This document shows, piece by piece, positions 54,189 through 61,897 of a stretch of 64,000 bases of DNA. The stretch spans positions 62,001-126,000 of the forward strand of contig NZ_MUHX01000001.1 of NCBI RefSeq assembly GCF_002007215.1, read 5' to 3'. The notes beneath the pieces are model-generated. The model did no database searches. It worked only from the letters and a program-made list of their open reading frames with translations, and was not told the origin of the DNA. A program made the position numbers and the translations under genes. The DNA comes from Pyramidobacter sp. C12-8 (GTDB lineage Bacteria > Synergistota > Synergistia > Synergistales > Dethiosulfovibrionaceae). Every line of letters begins with the position of its first letter. Within the stretch, counting starts at the first letter, position 1.

Positions 54189-54230
54189 GATGTGGAGCAG
54201 AGGGTCCCCCCGGACCCTCTGCTCCACATC
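54189..54230 (-). terminator. perfect intercistronic hairpin between dctP and dctQ
   Basis: GATGTGGAGCAGAGGGTCC and its exact 19-nt complement enclose only four bases. There is no U tract, so it more likely stabilises the dctP message or attenuates than fully terminates. Confidence 0.75.
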
Positions 54231-54250
54231 GTACAGATGGGAAAGCTGGC

Positions 54251-55243
54251 TTACTGGATGGCGCGGATACGTTCGGCAAATCCTTTGGGGATATAGTTGC
54301 TGTTCTCGAGTTCTTCGAGAAAGCCGTCCATCTTCGCTCTCCATGGGGCGAGATCGACTTCGATGATCTCGACGTTGTATTCTTTTTTCATGAGTTCGAT
54401 GATCTCGGCGCTGCGTTTGTTGGCCTGTTCGGTCACGTAGTCGCCGGCTTTGTCGACTTCGTCGAGAAGGATTTCCTGCTGTTCCGCTGTCAAACGCTGG
54501 AATTTACGGTCGTTCATGACCACGGCGACCTGCTGAGGGTATTCGTTCGTGACGGTCAGGCAGGGAGCGACTTCGCAGAATTTTTGAAAATAGGCGTCGA
54601 CGACCGGGCACGTGACGGCATCCACTGTTCCCTGTTTGAGGGCGAGATACGTCTCGGAATAAGGAATGACGGTGACGGCGCAGCCAAGGGCTTCCCATGC
54701 CTTGACGCTGGTGGGGTTGGAGTTCATGCGCAGTTTCAGTCCCTGAAGGTCTTCCAGCGAGCGGATCGGTTTGCGCGAGGCGATGACCCGGAAAGGACCG
54801 CGCAGCCAGTTGCGCTTCCTGTCGACGACGCGAAGTCCCGCTTTCTTGAGCAGGGGCTCCTCGATTTCTTTCTCGACGTCGCTGAGCAGAAAACGCCGAT
54901 AGTGCTCGTTGTCGCGAAATATGTAGGGCAGCGAGGACACGCGCACGAGGGGCGAGTACATATCGTAATAGCCGTAGCCGTCGGCGTAGAAATCCTGTAC
55001 GCCGCGGACCATGTTCTCGATCTGTTTCTTGTTGTCGCCGAGAACTTCGCCGAAGTAACATTGAATCTCCACTTCGCCGTTGGTACGGGTTTTTACGTTC
55101 TCGGCCATCATCTTCAAAGCCTGGCTCTCGTAGTGATCCTCGATCATCTTGTTGCCGAGGCGAAGTTTCGTCGCGGCTTCGGAAGGAACGGCGTTCATGG
55201 CGGCGCAGACGCAAAGCAGGGACAGAGCGATACGTTTCAGCAT
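54251..55243 (-). CDS. TRAP transporter solute-binding protein (DctP)
   Basis: 330 residues from ATG 55243 behind AAAGGAGAG. Signal peptide 'LKRIALSLLCVCAAMNAVPSEA'. 'LEDLQGLKLRMNSNPTSVKAWEALG' is the DctP motif with the carboxylate-binding arginine; 'VPYSETYLALKQGTVDAVTCPV'-like sequence follows (here 'VIPYSETYLALKQGTVDA'). It captures a carboxylate in the periplasm for DctQM. In the operon it follows a nitrilase and an RraA-type protein, which suggests a substrate that also carries an amide or a cleavable 2-oxo/hydroxy acid. Confidence 0.92.
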   Translation of the reverse strand: MLKRIALSLLCVCAAMNAVPSEAATKLRLGNKMIEDHYESQALKMMAENVKTRTNGEVEIQCYFGEVLGDNKKQIENMVRGVQDFYADGYGYYDMYSPLVRVSSLPYIFRDNEHYRRFLLSDVEKEIEEPLLKKAGLRVVDRKRNWLRGPFRVIASRKPIRSLEDLQGLKLRMNSNPTSVKAWEALGCAVTVIPYSETYLALKQGTVDAVTCPVVDAYFQKFCEVAPCLTVTNEYPQQVAVVMNDRKFQRLTAEQQEILLDEVDKAGDYVTEQANKRSAEIIELMKKEYNVEIIEVDLAPWRAKMDGFLEELENSNYIPKGFAERIRAIQ

Positions 55244-55320
55244 CAGAATACTCTCCTTTTCGAAATTCACAGCGAATGGTTCGCTGTGTTCAGTGACAGA
55301 GAAAGGACTTTCGGTGGAAA

Positions 55321-56148
55321 TCACTCAGCCGGCCATACGTAAGCGCCCGGCTGCCGGTTTTTGAGGCTGGGCAGCTGTTCGCGGATCTGATTTACATAAT
55401 CGGGATCGATCTCGGCGTAGATGATCGTTTCGCGGTCTTCGGCGCAGGCGACCGTGACGCCCCAGGGATTGATGATCATGGAACGGCCGTAGGCCTGGAA
55501 CGCCGGCTTCTTGCCGATCTGAGCGGGAGCGACCACGTAGCATTGATTCTCGATGGCGCGGGTTTTGAGGATGCATTCCCAGTGGTCCTTGCCCGTGAAC
55601 AGCGTGTAGTTGGCTGGCACGAACATCACCTTCGCGCCTTGAAGGGCCATGATGCGGTACATTTCGGGGAAGCGCATGTCGTAGCAGATCGACAGCCCCA
55701 CTTTGCAGAACTCGGTGTCGGCGACGACGATCTTATGCCCCGGTTTTTTCGTGTCCGACTCGCGCGTGGAAGGCCCGTTCTCGATCTCCACGTCGTACAT
55801 GTGGATCTTTTCGTAGCGGGCGGCCAAATCTCCCCGAGGATTGTAAAGCAGCGTCGTGTTGTAGAGCCTGCTCTCGCCGGGAACGACTTCGCCGATACTG
55901 CCGCAGTGCAGCCAGATCCTGTGCTGCTTGGCTTTGGCGGCGAAAAATTCGCTCATCGGCCCGGGAATCGGTTCGGCGCTGGCGAAGACGCCATCCTTTG
56001 GGCCGCAGTAGTGAATGTTCTCCGCCATGGCGACGAACCGCGCGCCATGAGACGCCGCTTCGTCGATAAAACGGCCGACCTTGTCGAGATTGGCTTTCTT
56101 ATCGGCCTGCGAGTCGATCTGCAGCACGGCCATTAAAAATTTGCTCAT
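55321..56148 (-). CDS. carbon-nitrogen hydrolase (nitrilase superfamily, Nit/omega-amidase type)
   Basis: 275 residues from ATG 56148 behind GGAGAG. The catalytic Glu-Lys-Cys set is intact: Glu43 in 'FVAMAENIHYCG', Lys114 in 'RYEKIHMYD' and Cys155 in 'GLSICYDMRFPEMYR'. It most resembles omega-amidase/deaminated-glutathione amidases, which hydrolyse omega-amides of 2-oxo acids in the cytoplasm. It follows the RraA gene by 14 bp and precedes dctP by 77 bp, so it should process what the TRAP system imports. Confidence 0.9.
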   Translation of the reverse strand: MSKFLMAVLQIDSQADKKANLDKVGRFIDEAASHGARFVAMAENIHYCGPKDGVFASAEPIPGPMSEFFAAKAKQHRIWLHCGSIGEVVPGESRLYNTTLLYNPRGDLAARYEKIHMYDVEIENGPSTRESDTKKPGHKIVVADTEFCKVGLSICYDMRFPEMYRIMALQGAKVMFVPANYTLFTGKDHWECILKTRAIENQCYVVAPAQIGKKPAFQAYGRSMIINPWGVTVACAEDRETIIYAEIDPDYVNQIREQLPSLKNRQPGAYVWPAE

Positions 56149-56162
56149 GGTCGGTTCTCTCC

Positions 56163-56834
56163 TTATTTGGCGTTTTTCTCGAAATATTCTTTGATCAGAG
56201 CGCCGGCGCGAGTCACGTCGGCCATATGTTCGCCCTTGGCAATGCGATCCTTTTTGCCGGGCTCGGCGTTCTGAATCTCGATGGCTTTCTTGCAAACAGC
56301 CGCGGCCTCGCCGGCGGGAAGCGCCACGAAACCGTTTTCGTCGGCCACGATGATGTCGCCGGGATTGACCGTTACGCCGCAGCAACTGACGGTCGTGTTG
56401 ATCTCGCCGTCAAGACCGAACAGGCGCGTGGTGATGGCTGACAGACGGCGATACAATACGACCAGCCCCATCTCGCGGATCTCTTCGATGTCGGTGGCGG
56501 CTCCGTCGACGATGACTCCTTCTACACCGCTGATGTGCAGCGCCCAGGAAACCACTCCGCCCAAAGCGGCGTACTGCTGGTCTCCGGCGCGGTCGATCAC
56601 AAGCACGTCGCCGGGGCCGACCATTTCGGTGACTTTGTGCAGCAGGGTGGAATCATTGGACGCCAGCTTGACGGTCACGGCGCGCCCGGTAAACCTTTTG
56701 CCCGGGAGGGAGATAAAAAGCGGCGCAGTGTTAAAGCCGAAATTGCGGAAGTGCCCGATTGTCGCCGGTTCGGCCTCCTCGATGGCGGCAAGTTCCTCAT
56801 TGGACAGAGTGACAACGCTGGGATTGATGATCAT
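56163..56834 (-). CDS. RraA-like protein (HMG aldolase / oxaloacetate decarboxylase type)
   Basis: 223 residues from ATG 56834 (AAAGGAG is 12 bases away, slightly long). 'GPGDVLVIDRAGDQQYAALGGVVSWALHISGVEGVIVDGAATDIEEI' contains the GGxxxxxA..G.V.DG..RD-like block of the RraA/HMG-aldolase fold, although 'GAATD' replaces the usual GxxRD arginine. 'VNPGDIIVADENGFVALP' is the second hallmark. Enzymatic members cleave 4-hydroxy-4-methyl-2-oxoglutarate or decarboxylate oxaloacetate. First gene of the RraA-nitrilase-TRAP operon, so a catabolic rather than RNase E role is likely. Confidence 0.85.
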   Translation of the reverse strand: MIINPSVVTLSNEELAAIEEAEPATIGHFRNFGFNTAPLFISLPGKRFTGRAVTVKLASNDSTLLHKVTEMVGPGDVLVIDRAGDQQYAALGGVVSWALHISGVEGVIVDGAATDIEEIREMGLVVLYRRLSAITTRLFGLDGEINTTVSCCGVTVNPGDIIVADENGFVALPAGEAAAVCKKAIEIQNAEPGKKDRIAKGEHMADVTRAGALIKEYFEKNAK

Positions 56835-56988
56835 TGACGGTACGTCTCCTTTTATTGAGAATAAACGGAACGCGAACAGAAGAACCGGCCTTGCGCTGAT
56901 AATAGATAACATTGTAAACAATACTCATGTGATGTCAATATTGCTGATTGATTCCGGATTCTGAATTGAAATGATTACTCCAGAAAAT

Positions 56989-57023
56989 CGAGCCCCCCGA
57001 ACTTCCATCAGTTCGGGGGACTC
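56989..57023 (-). terminator. terminator of the amino-acid-binding protein gene
   Basis: CCCCCCGAAC and GTTCGGGGG with outer CGAG/CTCG pairs enclose an 8-nt loop; the minus strand continues ATTTTC. Confidence 0.75.
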
Positions 57024-57054
57024 GGTCTTTATAAAGCGGATTGTGGCGCGCGGA

Positions 57055-57807
57055 TTACTTTTTTCCCAGCTTCCACTTCTCGCGCAGGGCGGGGAGGGTG
57101 CCGTCGGCTTCCATGGCGGCGATGGCGCCGTCGAGTTTGTTTTTCAGCGCGGTGTTGCCGAGGTTGACGGCCAGCGCTTTGCCGGCGCCGGTGAGCTGGA
57201 AGGTGTAACCGCGCACGGCCTTGCCTTTGAAGCTGGGCAGTTCGAGGATCTTGTCGGCCACGGGCACGTCCATGAGGGTGAAGTCACTGCGGCCGGTGAC
57301 GATGTCCCACAGGCACTCTTCGATCTTGGCGAAGTTTTTGATCTGGAAGCCGAGTTCGCCCGCCAGCGGCGTGAGGAAAACGTCCTGCGTGGTGCCGACG
57401 GGCACGCAGCCGCGCAGGCCGCGCAGGTCTTCGAGCTTTTTCACGGCGACGTTGGGCGCGGTGACGAAGGAGGCCATGGTGGGCACGTAGGGAGTGGAGA
57501 AGAGCACGCGCTTGGCGCGGATGGGCGTGGCGCTCATGCCGGCGGCGATGACGTCGGCGCGATCGGTGACCAGCGAGGGGATGACCATGTCGTAATGGCC
57601 CGTGTCGAGCCAGACGATCTTTTCGCCGAGACGGCGGCCGATCTCTTCCATCAAATCTTTGTCGAAGCCGTCCAATTCGCCTTTTTCGTTGAGGAACTCG
57701 TAGGGCGGGTAGGTACTGGCGGTGGCCACGCGCAAATCGGCGCGGGCCGCCAGCGGCACGGTTGCAAGCGCCGCAAGCGCGGCGACGGTTTTCCCGAAAA
57801 ATTTCAT
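57055..57807 (-). CDS. amino-acid ABC transporter substrate-binding protein (family 3)
   Basis: 250 residues from ATG 57807, nine bases after AAGGAGG; the ATG two codons earlier is only three bases from the site. Signal peptide 'KFFGKTVAALAALATVPLAARA'. 'LRVATASTYPPYEFLNEKGELDGFDKDLMEEIGRR' is the SBP_bac_3 start and 'LVTDRADVIAAGMSATPIRAKRVLFSTPY' the family signature (type 'GRADxxxxGMxxTxxRxxxxxFSxPY'). It binds an amino acid in the periplasm. No permease or ATPase gene adjoins it, so the rest of the transporter is elsewhere. Confidence 0.9.
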   Translation of the reverse strand: MKFFGKTVAALAALATVPLAARADLRVATASTYPPYEFLNEKGELDGFDKDLMEEIGRRLGEKIVWLDTGHYDMVIPSLVTDRADVIAAGMSATPIRAKRVLFSTPYVPTMASFVTAPNVAVKKLEDLRGLRGCVPVGTTQDVFLTPLAGELGFQIKNFAKIEECLWDIVTGRSDFTLMDVPVADKILELPSFKGKAVRGYTFQLTGAGKALAVNLGNTALKNKLDGAIAAMEADGTLPALREKWKLGKK

Positions 57808-57848
57808 CCTCATTGCCTCCTTGAAAATGACCGGCGTTGACGGCCGCT

Positions 57849-57888
57849 GTGCGATGAAAATGTTCCACGTGGAACATTTTCATCGCAC
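57849..57888. promoter_or_regulatory. parS-like site at the centre of a 40-bp perfect palindrome
   Basis: TGTTCCACGTGGAACA (57861-57876) is identical to the site at 29652. Here it is extended by 12 perfectly paired bases on each side (GTGCGATGAAAA and its complement). It lies 42 bp upstream of the amino-acid-binding protein start, so it could also affect that promoter or form a hairpin in its leader. Confidence 0.8.
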
Positions 57889-57966
57889 GACAGTCGGCGG
57901 CTGGATCCCTTTTTCCGCGCCGCCGGCGCGGAAGCGCTCTTTCACTGCACGCCGTATTATAGAGCA

Positions 57967-58001
57967 AAAAAAATCGCCATGCAATAATAAAATTGCATGG
58001 C
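57967..58001 (-). terminator. terminator of the MocR-type regulator gene
   Basis: GCCATGCAAT and ATTGCATGGC pair perfectly around six bases; on the minus strand GATTTTTTTT follows. Confidence 0.92.
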
Positions 58002-58023
58002 AAACGCTTTTGTTTTTGGACGG

Positions 58024-59400
58024 CTAATCGGCGATCAATTCGGCAAGGACGCGCAGCCCTTTTTCGAGTTGGTCGCGCGGCGGCGTGCAGAAGGCGACGC
58101 GCACGGCGCGGGCGGGCGGCGTTTTGCCGACGGCGAAGCGTTCGGCGGCGGCGACGCGGACGCCCCGTGCCAAAGCGGCCTGCTCGAACTGGACGCTCGC
58201 GAAGCGTCCGGGCAGCGTCAGCCAGCGGAAGATGTCGGCGTCGCCGCCGCGGCATATCGCGTCGGGCAAAATCGCGCGCACGAGACGGCTGCGCTCGCCG
58301 ATGTGCCGCCGGTGCGCGACGATGATACGCTCGAACTGGCCGGAGGCGATGACGCGGGCCGCCAGTTCGGCCATCATCGGCACGACGCCGACGTTGAGGC
58401 TGTACAGCGCGCCGGCGACGGCCTCTTTGCAGGCGTCGGGCACGGCCACGCAGGCGGCGCGCAGCCCCGGAGCGATCACTTTCGACATCGTGGCGATGTA
58501 GAGGCTGCGCTCCGGCACGAAACTCGACACGGAGGGCACGCCGCGCTGCATGAGCTGGTTGGTGCCGTCCTCGATCAGCAGCGCGTCGTGGGCGCGCAAA
58601 ACGGCGGCGATCTCGCGGCGGCGGTCTTCCGGGAGCGTGGCAGTGGTGGGGTTGTGGCAGGCGGAGATCAGGTAGACGCCGTGGATCTTTTCGCTGCGGC
58701 AAAGACGTTCGAGGTCGGCCGGTTCCATGCCCTCATCGCCGCTCCTGACGGGGACGAGTTTGACGCCGAACATGGCGGCGGCCGACTTGACGCCGGGATA
58801 AGTGTGGTCGTCCACGGCGATCTTTTCGCCGCGGCGGAACAGCGAGGCGAAGATGGCCGAGATCGCATTCTGGGCGCCGTTGGCAAACAGGATCTGCTCG
58901 CGGTGCGCCTCATGTCCGCACAGGCGCATGAACGTAACGGCGGCGTCCTTCTGCCACTCGTCCTCGCCCTGGGCGTGGAAGCTGAACAGCGCGGCGGCCT
59001 CGTCGCTGCGGAAGAGTGAGCGGGCCATCTCCAGCAGCGCGGCGTTGGCAGAATCCTCCGGCTGGACGCTGCCCATGTCGATAACGTGCGCTCCTTCGGC
59101 GCGTTCGAGAAACCGTTTGTCGGTGAGCGCGCTGTACGCCACGAACGTGCCGCTGCCGACGGTGGCGGTGAGCAGCCCCTTGAGCTCGCAGAGCTTGAAG
59201 GCTTTGGCCACGGTACTGACGTTGACGTCGAGAAAGTCGGCCAGTTCGCGCTGCGGCGGCAGACGCGTGCCGGGCTTGAGCGCGCCCGACGCGATATCCT
59301 CCTCGAGCGTGCGCGCCAGCGTCAGATAGAGCGCGCGTTCGCTGCGGTCCAGCTTCGGCCGCCAGCTCATCGGATAGTCGTCGAAGGAATTGTAGGGCAT
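58024..59400 (-). CDS. MocR/PdxR-type regulator: GntR DNA-binding domain fused to aminotransferase domain
   Basis: 458 residues from ATG 59400, six bases after GAGGTG. Residues about 15-85 are the GntR winged helix ('LARTLEEDIASGALKPGTRLPPQRELADFLDVNVSTVAKAF'). The rest is a fold-type I aminotransferase domain with 'SACHNPTTATLPEDRRREI', 'IEDGTNQLMQ' and the PLP lysine in 'YIATMSKVIAPGLRAACV'. Such proteins sense PLP or an aminated ligand and control amino-acid or vitamin B6 genes. It may control the adjacent amino-acid-binding protein gene or a divergent target. Confidence 0.92.
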   Translation of the reverse strand: MPYNSFDDYPMSWRPKLDRSERALYLTLARTLEEDIASGALKPGTRLPPQRELADFLDVNVSTVAKAFKLCELKGLLTATVGSGTFVAYSALTDKRFLERAEGAHVIDMGSVQPEDSANAALLEMARSLFRSDEAAALFSFHAQGEDEWQKDAAVTFMRLCGHEAHREQILFANGAQNAISAIFASLFRRGEKIAVDDHTYPGVKSAAAMFGVKLVPVRSGDEGMEPADLERLCRSEKIHGVYLISACHNPTTATLPEDRRREIAAVLRAHDALLIEDGTNQLMQRGVPSVSSFVPERSLYIATMSKVIAPGLRAACVAVPDACKEAVAGALYSLNVGVVPMMAELAARVIASGQFERIIVAHRRHIGERSRLVRAILPDAICRGGDADIFRWLTLPGRFASVQFEQAALARGVRVAAAERFAVGKTPPARAVRVAFCTPPRDQLEKGLRVLAELIAD

Positions 59401-59621
59401 GATCGTCACCTCGCCGTTCCATTATAGACGAGAGCCGCCGCCATTTCGCGTTTTGTTTTTGTTGTTTTCGCGGAAAGCAAGTTGACCGCGGTGTTATAAT
59501 TTAACCGACGCACGATGAAGAGCCGCGTGTTTCGCTCTTTTGCCGCGCGTTTTTTATCGGCCGGCGCCGTGCCGAAGGCAGCGTGCGGGGCGGCCTGCCG
59601 TATCATGTGAAACAAGCGAGT

Positions 59622-59650
59622 TTGACAGTGCTAATACCGCTCTGTATAAT
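59622..59650 (+). promoter_or_regulatory. near-consensus sigma-70 promoter of the zinc operon
   Basis: Perfect TTGACA, exactly 17 bp, and perfect TATAAT, 82 bp before the first start. No obvious Zur-type palindrome was identified around it. Confidence 0.85.
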
Positions 59651-59732
59651 GAAAAATAAGGGCTGGACGAATGCCCGGAGCCGCCGGCGGCAGTATGGAC
59701 GGCGATTTTTTCGGACTGGAGGAGAGGCAGGC

Positions 59733-60029
59733 ATGAAGAAAAAAAGAATATTGAACCTCGTGGTCTGTCTTTTCCTGGCCCTTTCGGTGCTCTGTTCGGT
59801 GGCGTATCTGTTCATCGAGGCCGTTCACGACTGCCACGGGCACGGCTGTCCCATCTGCGCGCAGATGGACGAGTGCGTCAAGGCGCTGGCGGGCTTCGCC
59901 GTCGGCGTGGCGGGCGCGTACTTTTACGCCGCGCGGTATGTCGGTGCGGCCTGCGCTTCCGCGCAGAGGAAGAGTCTCCGGCGCGAAAATGTGACGCTGG
60001 TGGCTCTGAAGGTCAAGCTCTCCAATTAG
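59733..60029 (+). CDS. small membrane protein with Cys/His metal-binding motif, zinc-operon associated
   Basis: 98 residues from ATG 59733 behind GGAGGAGAGG. One N-terminal helix ('ILNLVVCLFLALSVLCSVAYLFI') leads into 'EAVHDCHGHGCPICAQMDEC', a dense Cys/His cluster, then a second hydrophobic stretch and a basic tail. Short proteins with the HDCxGxxCPIC motif are known next to zinc uptake genes, where they may chaperone or sense zinc; I infer this role from context. It is the first gene behind a near-consensus promoter, 73 bp before the ZnuA-like gene. Confidence 0.75.
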   Translation: MKKKRILNLVVCLFLALSVLCSVAYLFIEAVHDCHGHGCPICAQMDECVKALAGFAVGVAGAYFYAARYVGAACASAQRKSLRRENVTLVALKVKLSN

Positions 60030-60102
60030 ACGGCGCGCGTTTTTTCATGCGCGTGTCGGTTTGCAAGTCGAATTTTTGAATAGAATTGGAGAGATCCCTT
60101 AG

Positions 60103-61140
60103 ATGAAGAAAAAATTTTTCGCTCTGTGTGCCGCGATGGTTTTCGCTTGCGGCGCCGCTTTTGCCGCTCCGGCGGCGGACGCTGAAAAGCTCAGCGTCAT
60201 TTGTTCCAACTTTGCCGAGTACGATTTCGTCCGTCAGATCACGGGCGACCTGGCCAACGTGAAGATGCTGCTGCGCCCGGGCATGGAAAGCCACAGCTTC
60301 GACCCGACGGTAAAAGACATTCTCGACCTGCAGAACTGCGGGCTGTTCGTTTACGTCGGCGGCGATTCCGATGCCTGGGTCGACAAGGTGCTGGCCTCTT
60401 TCGACAAGGGCAAAGGCCCCCGCGTCGTGAAGCTGATGGACTTGGTGAAGACGGTTCCGGAGGAGATCGTCGAGGGCATGCAGCACGATCACGACCACGA
60501 CGGCGGCAATGATCACGGTCATGCTCACCATGACCACGGTCCCGACTGTGACCACGGGCACGATCATGACGCCAAGGAAGAGGGGCATCATCACCACGAC
60601 GGCGAGGAGCCGGAGCTGGACGAGCACGTGTGGACGGCGCCCGAAAACGCGATCCAGATCGTGAAGAAGCTCAGCGAAGTGGTTGCTGAGCTGGATCCCG
60701 GGAACAGGGGCCAGTACGCCAGCCGCGCCGCCGTGTATCTTGAGCAGTTGCGCCGGCTTGACGATGATTTCCGCAAATTGATCGAGGGCTCGAAGCGCCG
60801 CGAGATCATCGTCGGTGACCGCTTCCCCTTCCTGTACTTCTGCCGCGAATTTGGCCTGAAGTACTACGCTGCGTTCCCCGGCTGCTCGACCGAGACGGAA
60901 CCGAATCCCGAGACGGTTGCTTTCCTGATCGACAAGGTGAAGCAGGACGGGATCCCCGTCGTGTTCCACATCGAGCTGTCGAACGGCCAGATGGCCCGCG
61001 CCATCGCCGACGCCACGGGCGCCCAGGTGCGGCTGCTGAACGCGGTGCACAACGTCAGCGCCGAGGATTTCGAAAAGGGGATCACCTACCTCGACCTGAT
61101 GCGCCACAATCTGAACGTCCTCAAAGAGGCGCTGAACTAA
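60103..61140 (+). CDS. znuA: zinc ABC transporter substrate-binding protein (ZnuA-like)
   Basis: 345 residues with signal peptide ('FFALCAAMVFACGAAFAAPA'). 'SNFAEYDFVRQITGD' and 'GMESHSFDPTVKDILDLQNCGLFVYVGG' contain the first metal histidine; a long His/Asp-rich loop spans about residues 126-166 and is diagnostic for zinc-specific binding proteins. 'DEHVWTAPENAIQIVKKLSE' supplies another histidine. It delivers zinc to ZnuBC across the inner membrane. Its stop is one base before the znuC start. Confidence 0.93.
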   Translation: MKKKFFALCAAMVFACGAAFAAPAADAEKLSVICSNFAEYDFVRQITGDLANVKMLLRPGMESHSFDPTVKDILDLQNCGLFVYVGGDSDAWVDKVLASFDKGKGPRVVKLMDLVKTVPEEIVEGMQHDHDHDGGNDHGHAHHDHGPDCDHGHDHDAKEEGHHHHDGEEPELDEHVWTAPENAIQIVKKLSEVVAELDPGNRGQYASRAAVYLEQLRRLDDDFRKLIEGSKRREIIVGDRFPFLYFCREFGLKYYAAFPGCSTETEPNPETVAFLIDKVKQDGIPVVFHIELSNGQMARAIADATGAQVRLLNAVHNVSAEDFEKGITYLDLMRHNLNVLKEALN

Positions 61141-61141
61141 A

Positions 61142-61897
61142 ATGAGCCTCCTCGCGTGCCGTAATGCGAGCTTCGCCTACGACGGCAGGAAGGTCCTGGA
61201 GGACGTCAGCTTTGAGGTCTCCTCCGGCGGCTACCTTTGCATCGTCGGCGAAAACGGAGCCGGCAAGAGCACGCTGATGCAGGGACTGCTGGGCCTCGTC
61301 AAGCCGGTCGGCGGTTCTGTGGAAGTGGGCGCAGAGGCGCGCATGGGAGGCATCGGATATCTTCCCCAACAGACGGCGGTGCAGAAAGACTTTCCCGCCA
61401 GCGTCGAGGAAGTGGTGTTGTCGGGCCAGCTGCGGCGCTGCGGCCTGCGTCCCTTTTTCGGCAAGGGCGACCGTCGGGAAGCCGAGGCGAAGCTGCGGCT
61501 GGTGCGGATGCAGGATTTCAGAAAGAAATGTTTCCGCGATCTTTCCGGCGGCCAGCAGCGCCGGGTGCTGTTGGCCCGGGCCCTGTGCGCCACGCGTTCG
61601 CTCCTGCTGCTGGACGAACCGGCGGCGGGGCTGGATCCCCGCATGCAGGACGAAATGTACCAGATCCTGAACGAGCTGAACCGCGAGCAGGGCATGACGA
61701 TCGTCATGATCACTCACGACGTGCGGAGCGCCCTGCGCTGCGCCCGGCAGATCCTTCATCTCAACGGCCGCCAGCTGTTTTTCGGCTCCGTTGAGGAATA
61801 CTCGCAAAGCGCGGCCGGCCGCCGTTTTATCGACGGCGGCCCGTTCCGCGTCTTGAGCGGTGCGGCTGCGGAAGAGGGCGGGGCGAAGTTATGCTGA
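61142..61897 (+). CDS. znuC: zinc ABC transporter ATP-binding protein (ZnuC-like)
   Basis: 251 residues. Walker A 'GENGAGKST' (36-44), Q-loop 'GYLPQQ', signature 'LSGGQQRRV' (near residue 138), Walker B 'LLLLDEPAAGLDPR' and the H-loop 'VMITHD' are all intact. It powers uptake with ZnuA and ZnuB. Translation is coupled on both sides: one base from znuA and a 7-bp overlap with znuB. Confidence 0.95.
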   Translation: MSLLACRNASFAYDGRKVLEDVSFEVSSGGYLCIVGENGAGKSTLMQGLLGLVKPVGGSVEVGAEARMGGIGYLPQQTAVQKDFPASVEEVVLSGQLRRCGLRPFFGKGDRREAEAKLRLVRMQDFRKKCFRDLSGGQQRRVLLARALCATRSLLLLDEPAAGLDPRMQDEMYQILNELNREQGMTIVMITHDVRSALRCARQILHLNGRQLFFGSVEEYSQSAAGRRFIDGGPFRVLSGAAAEEGGAKLC

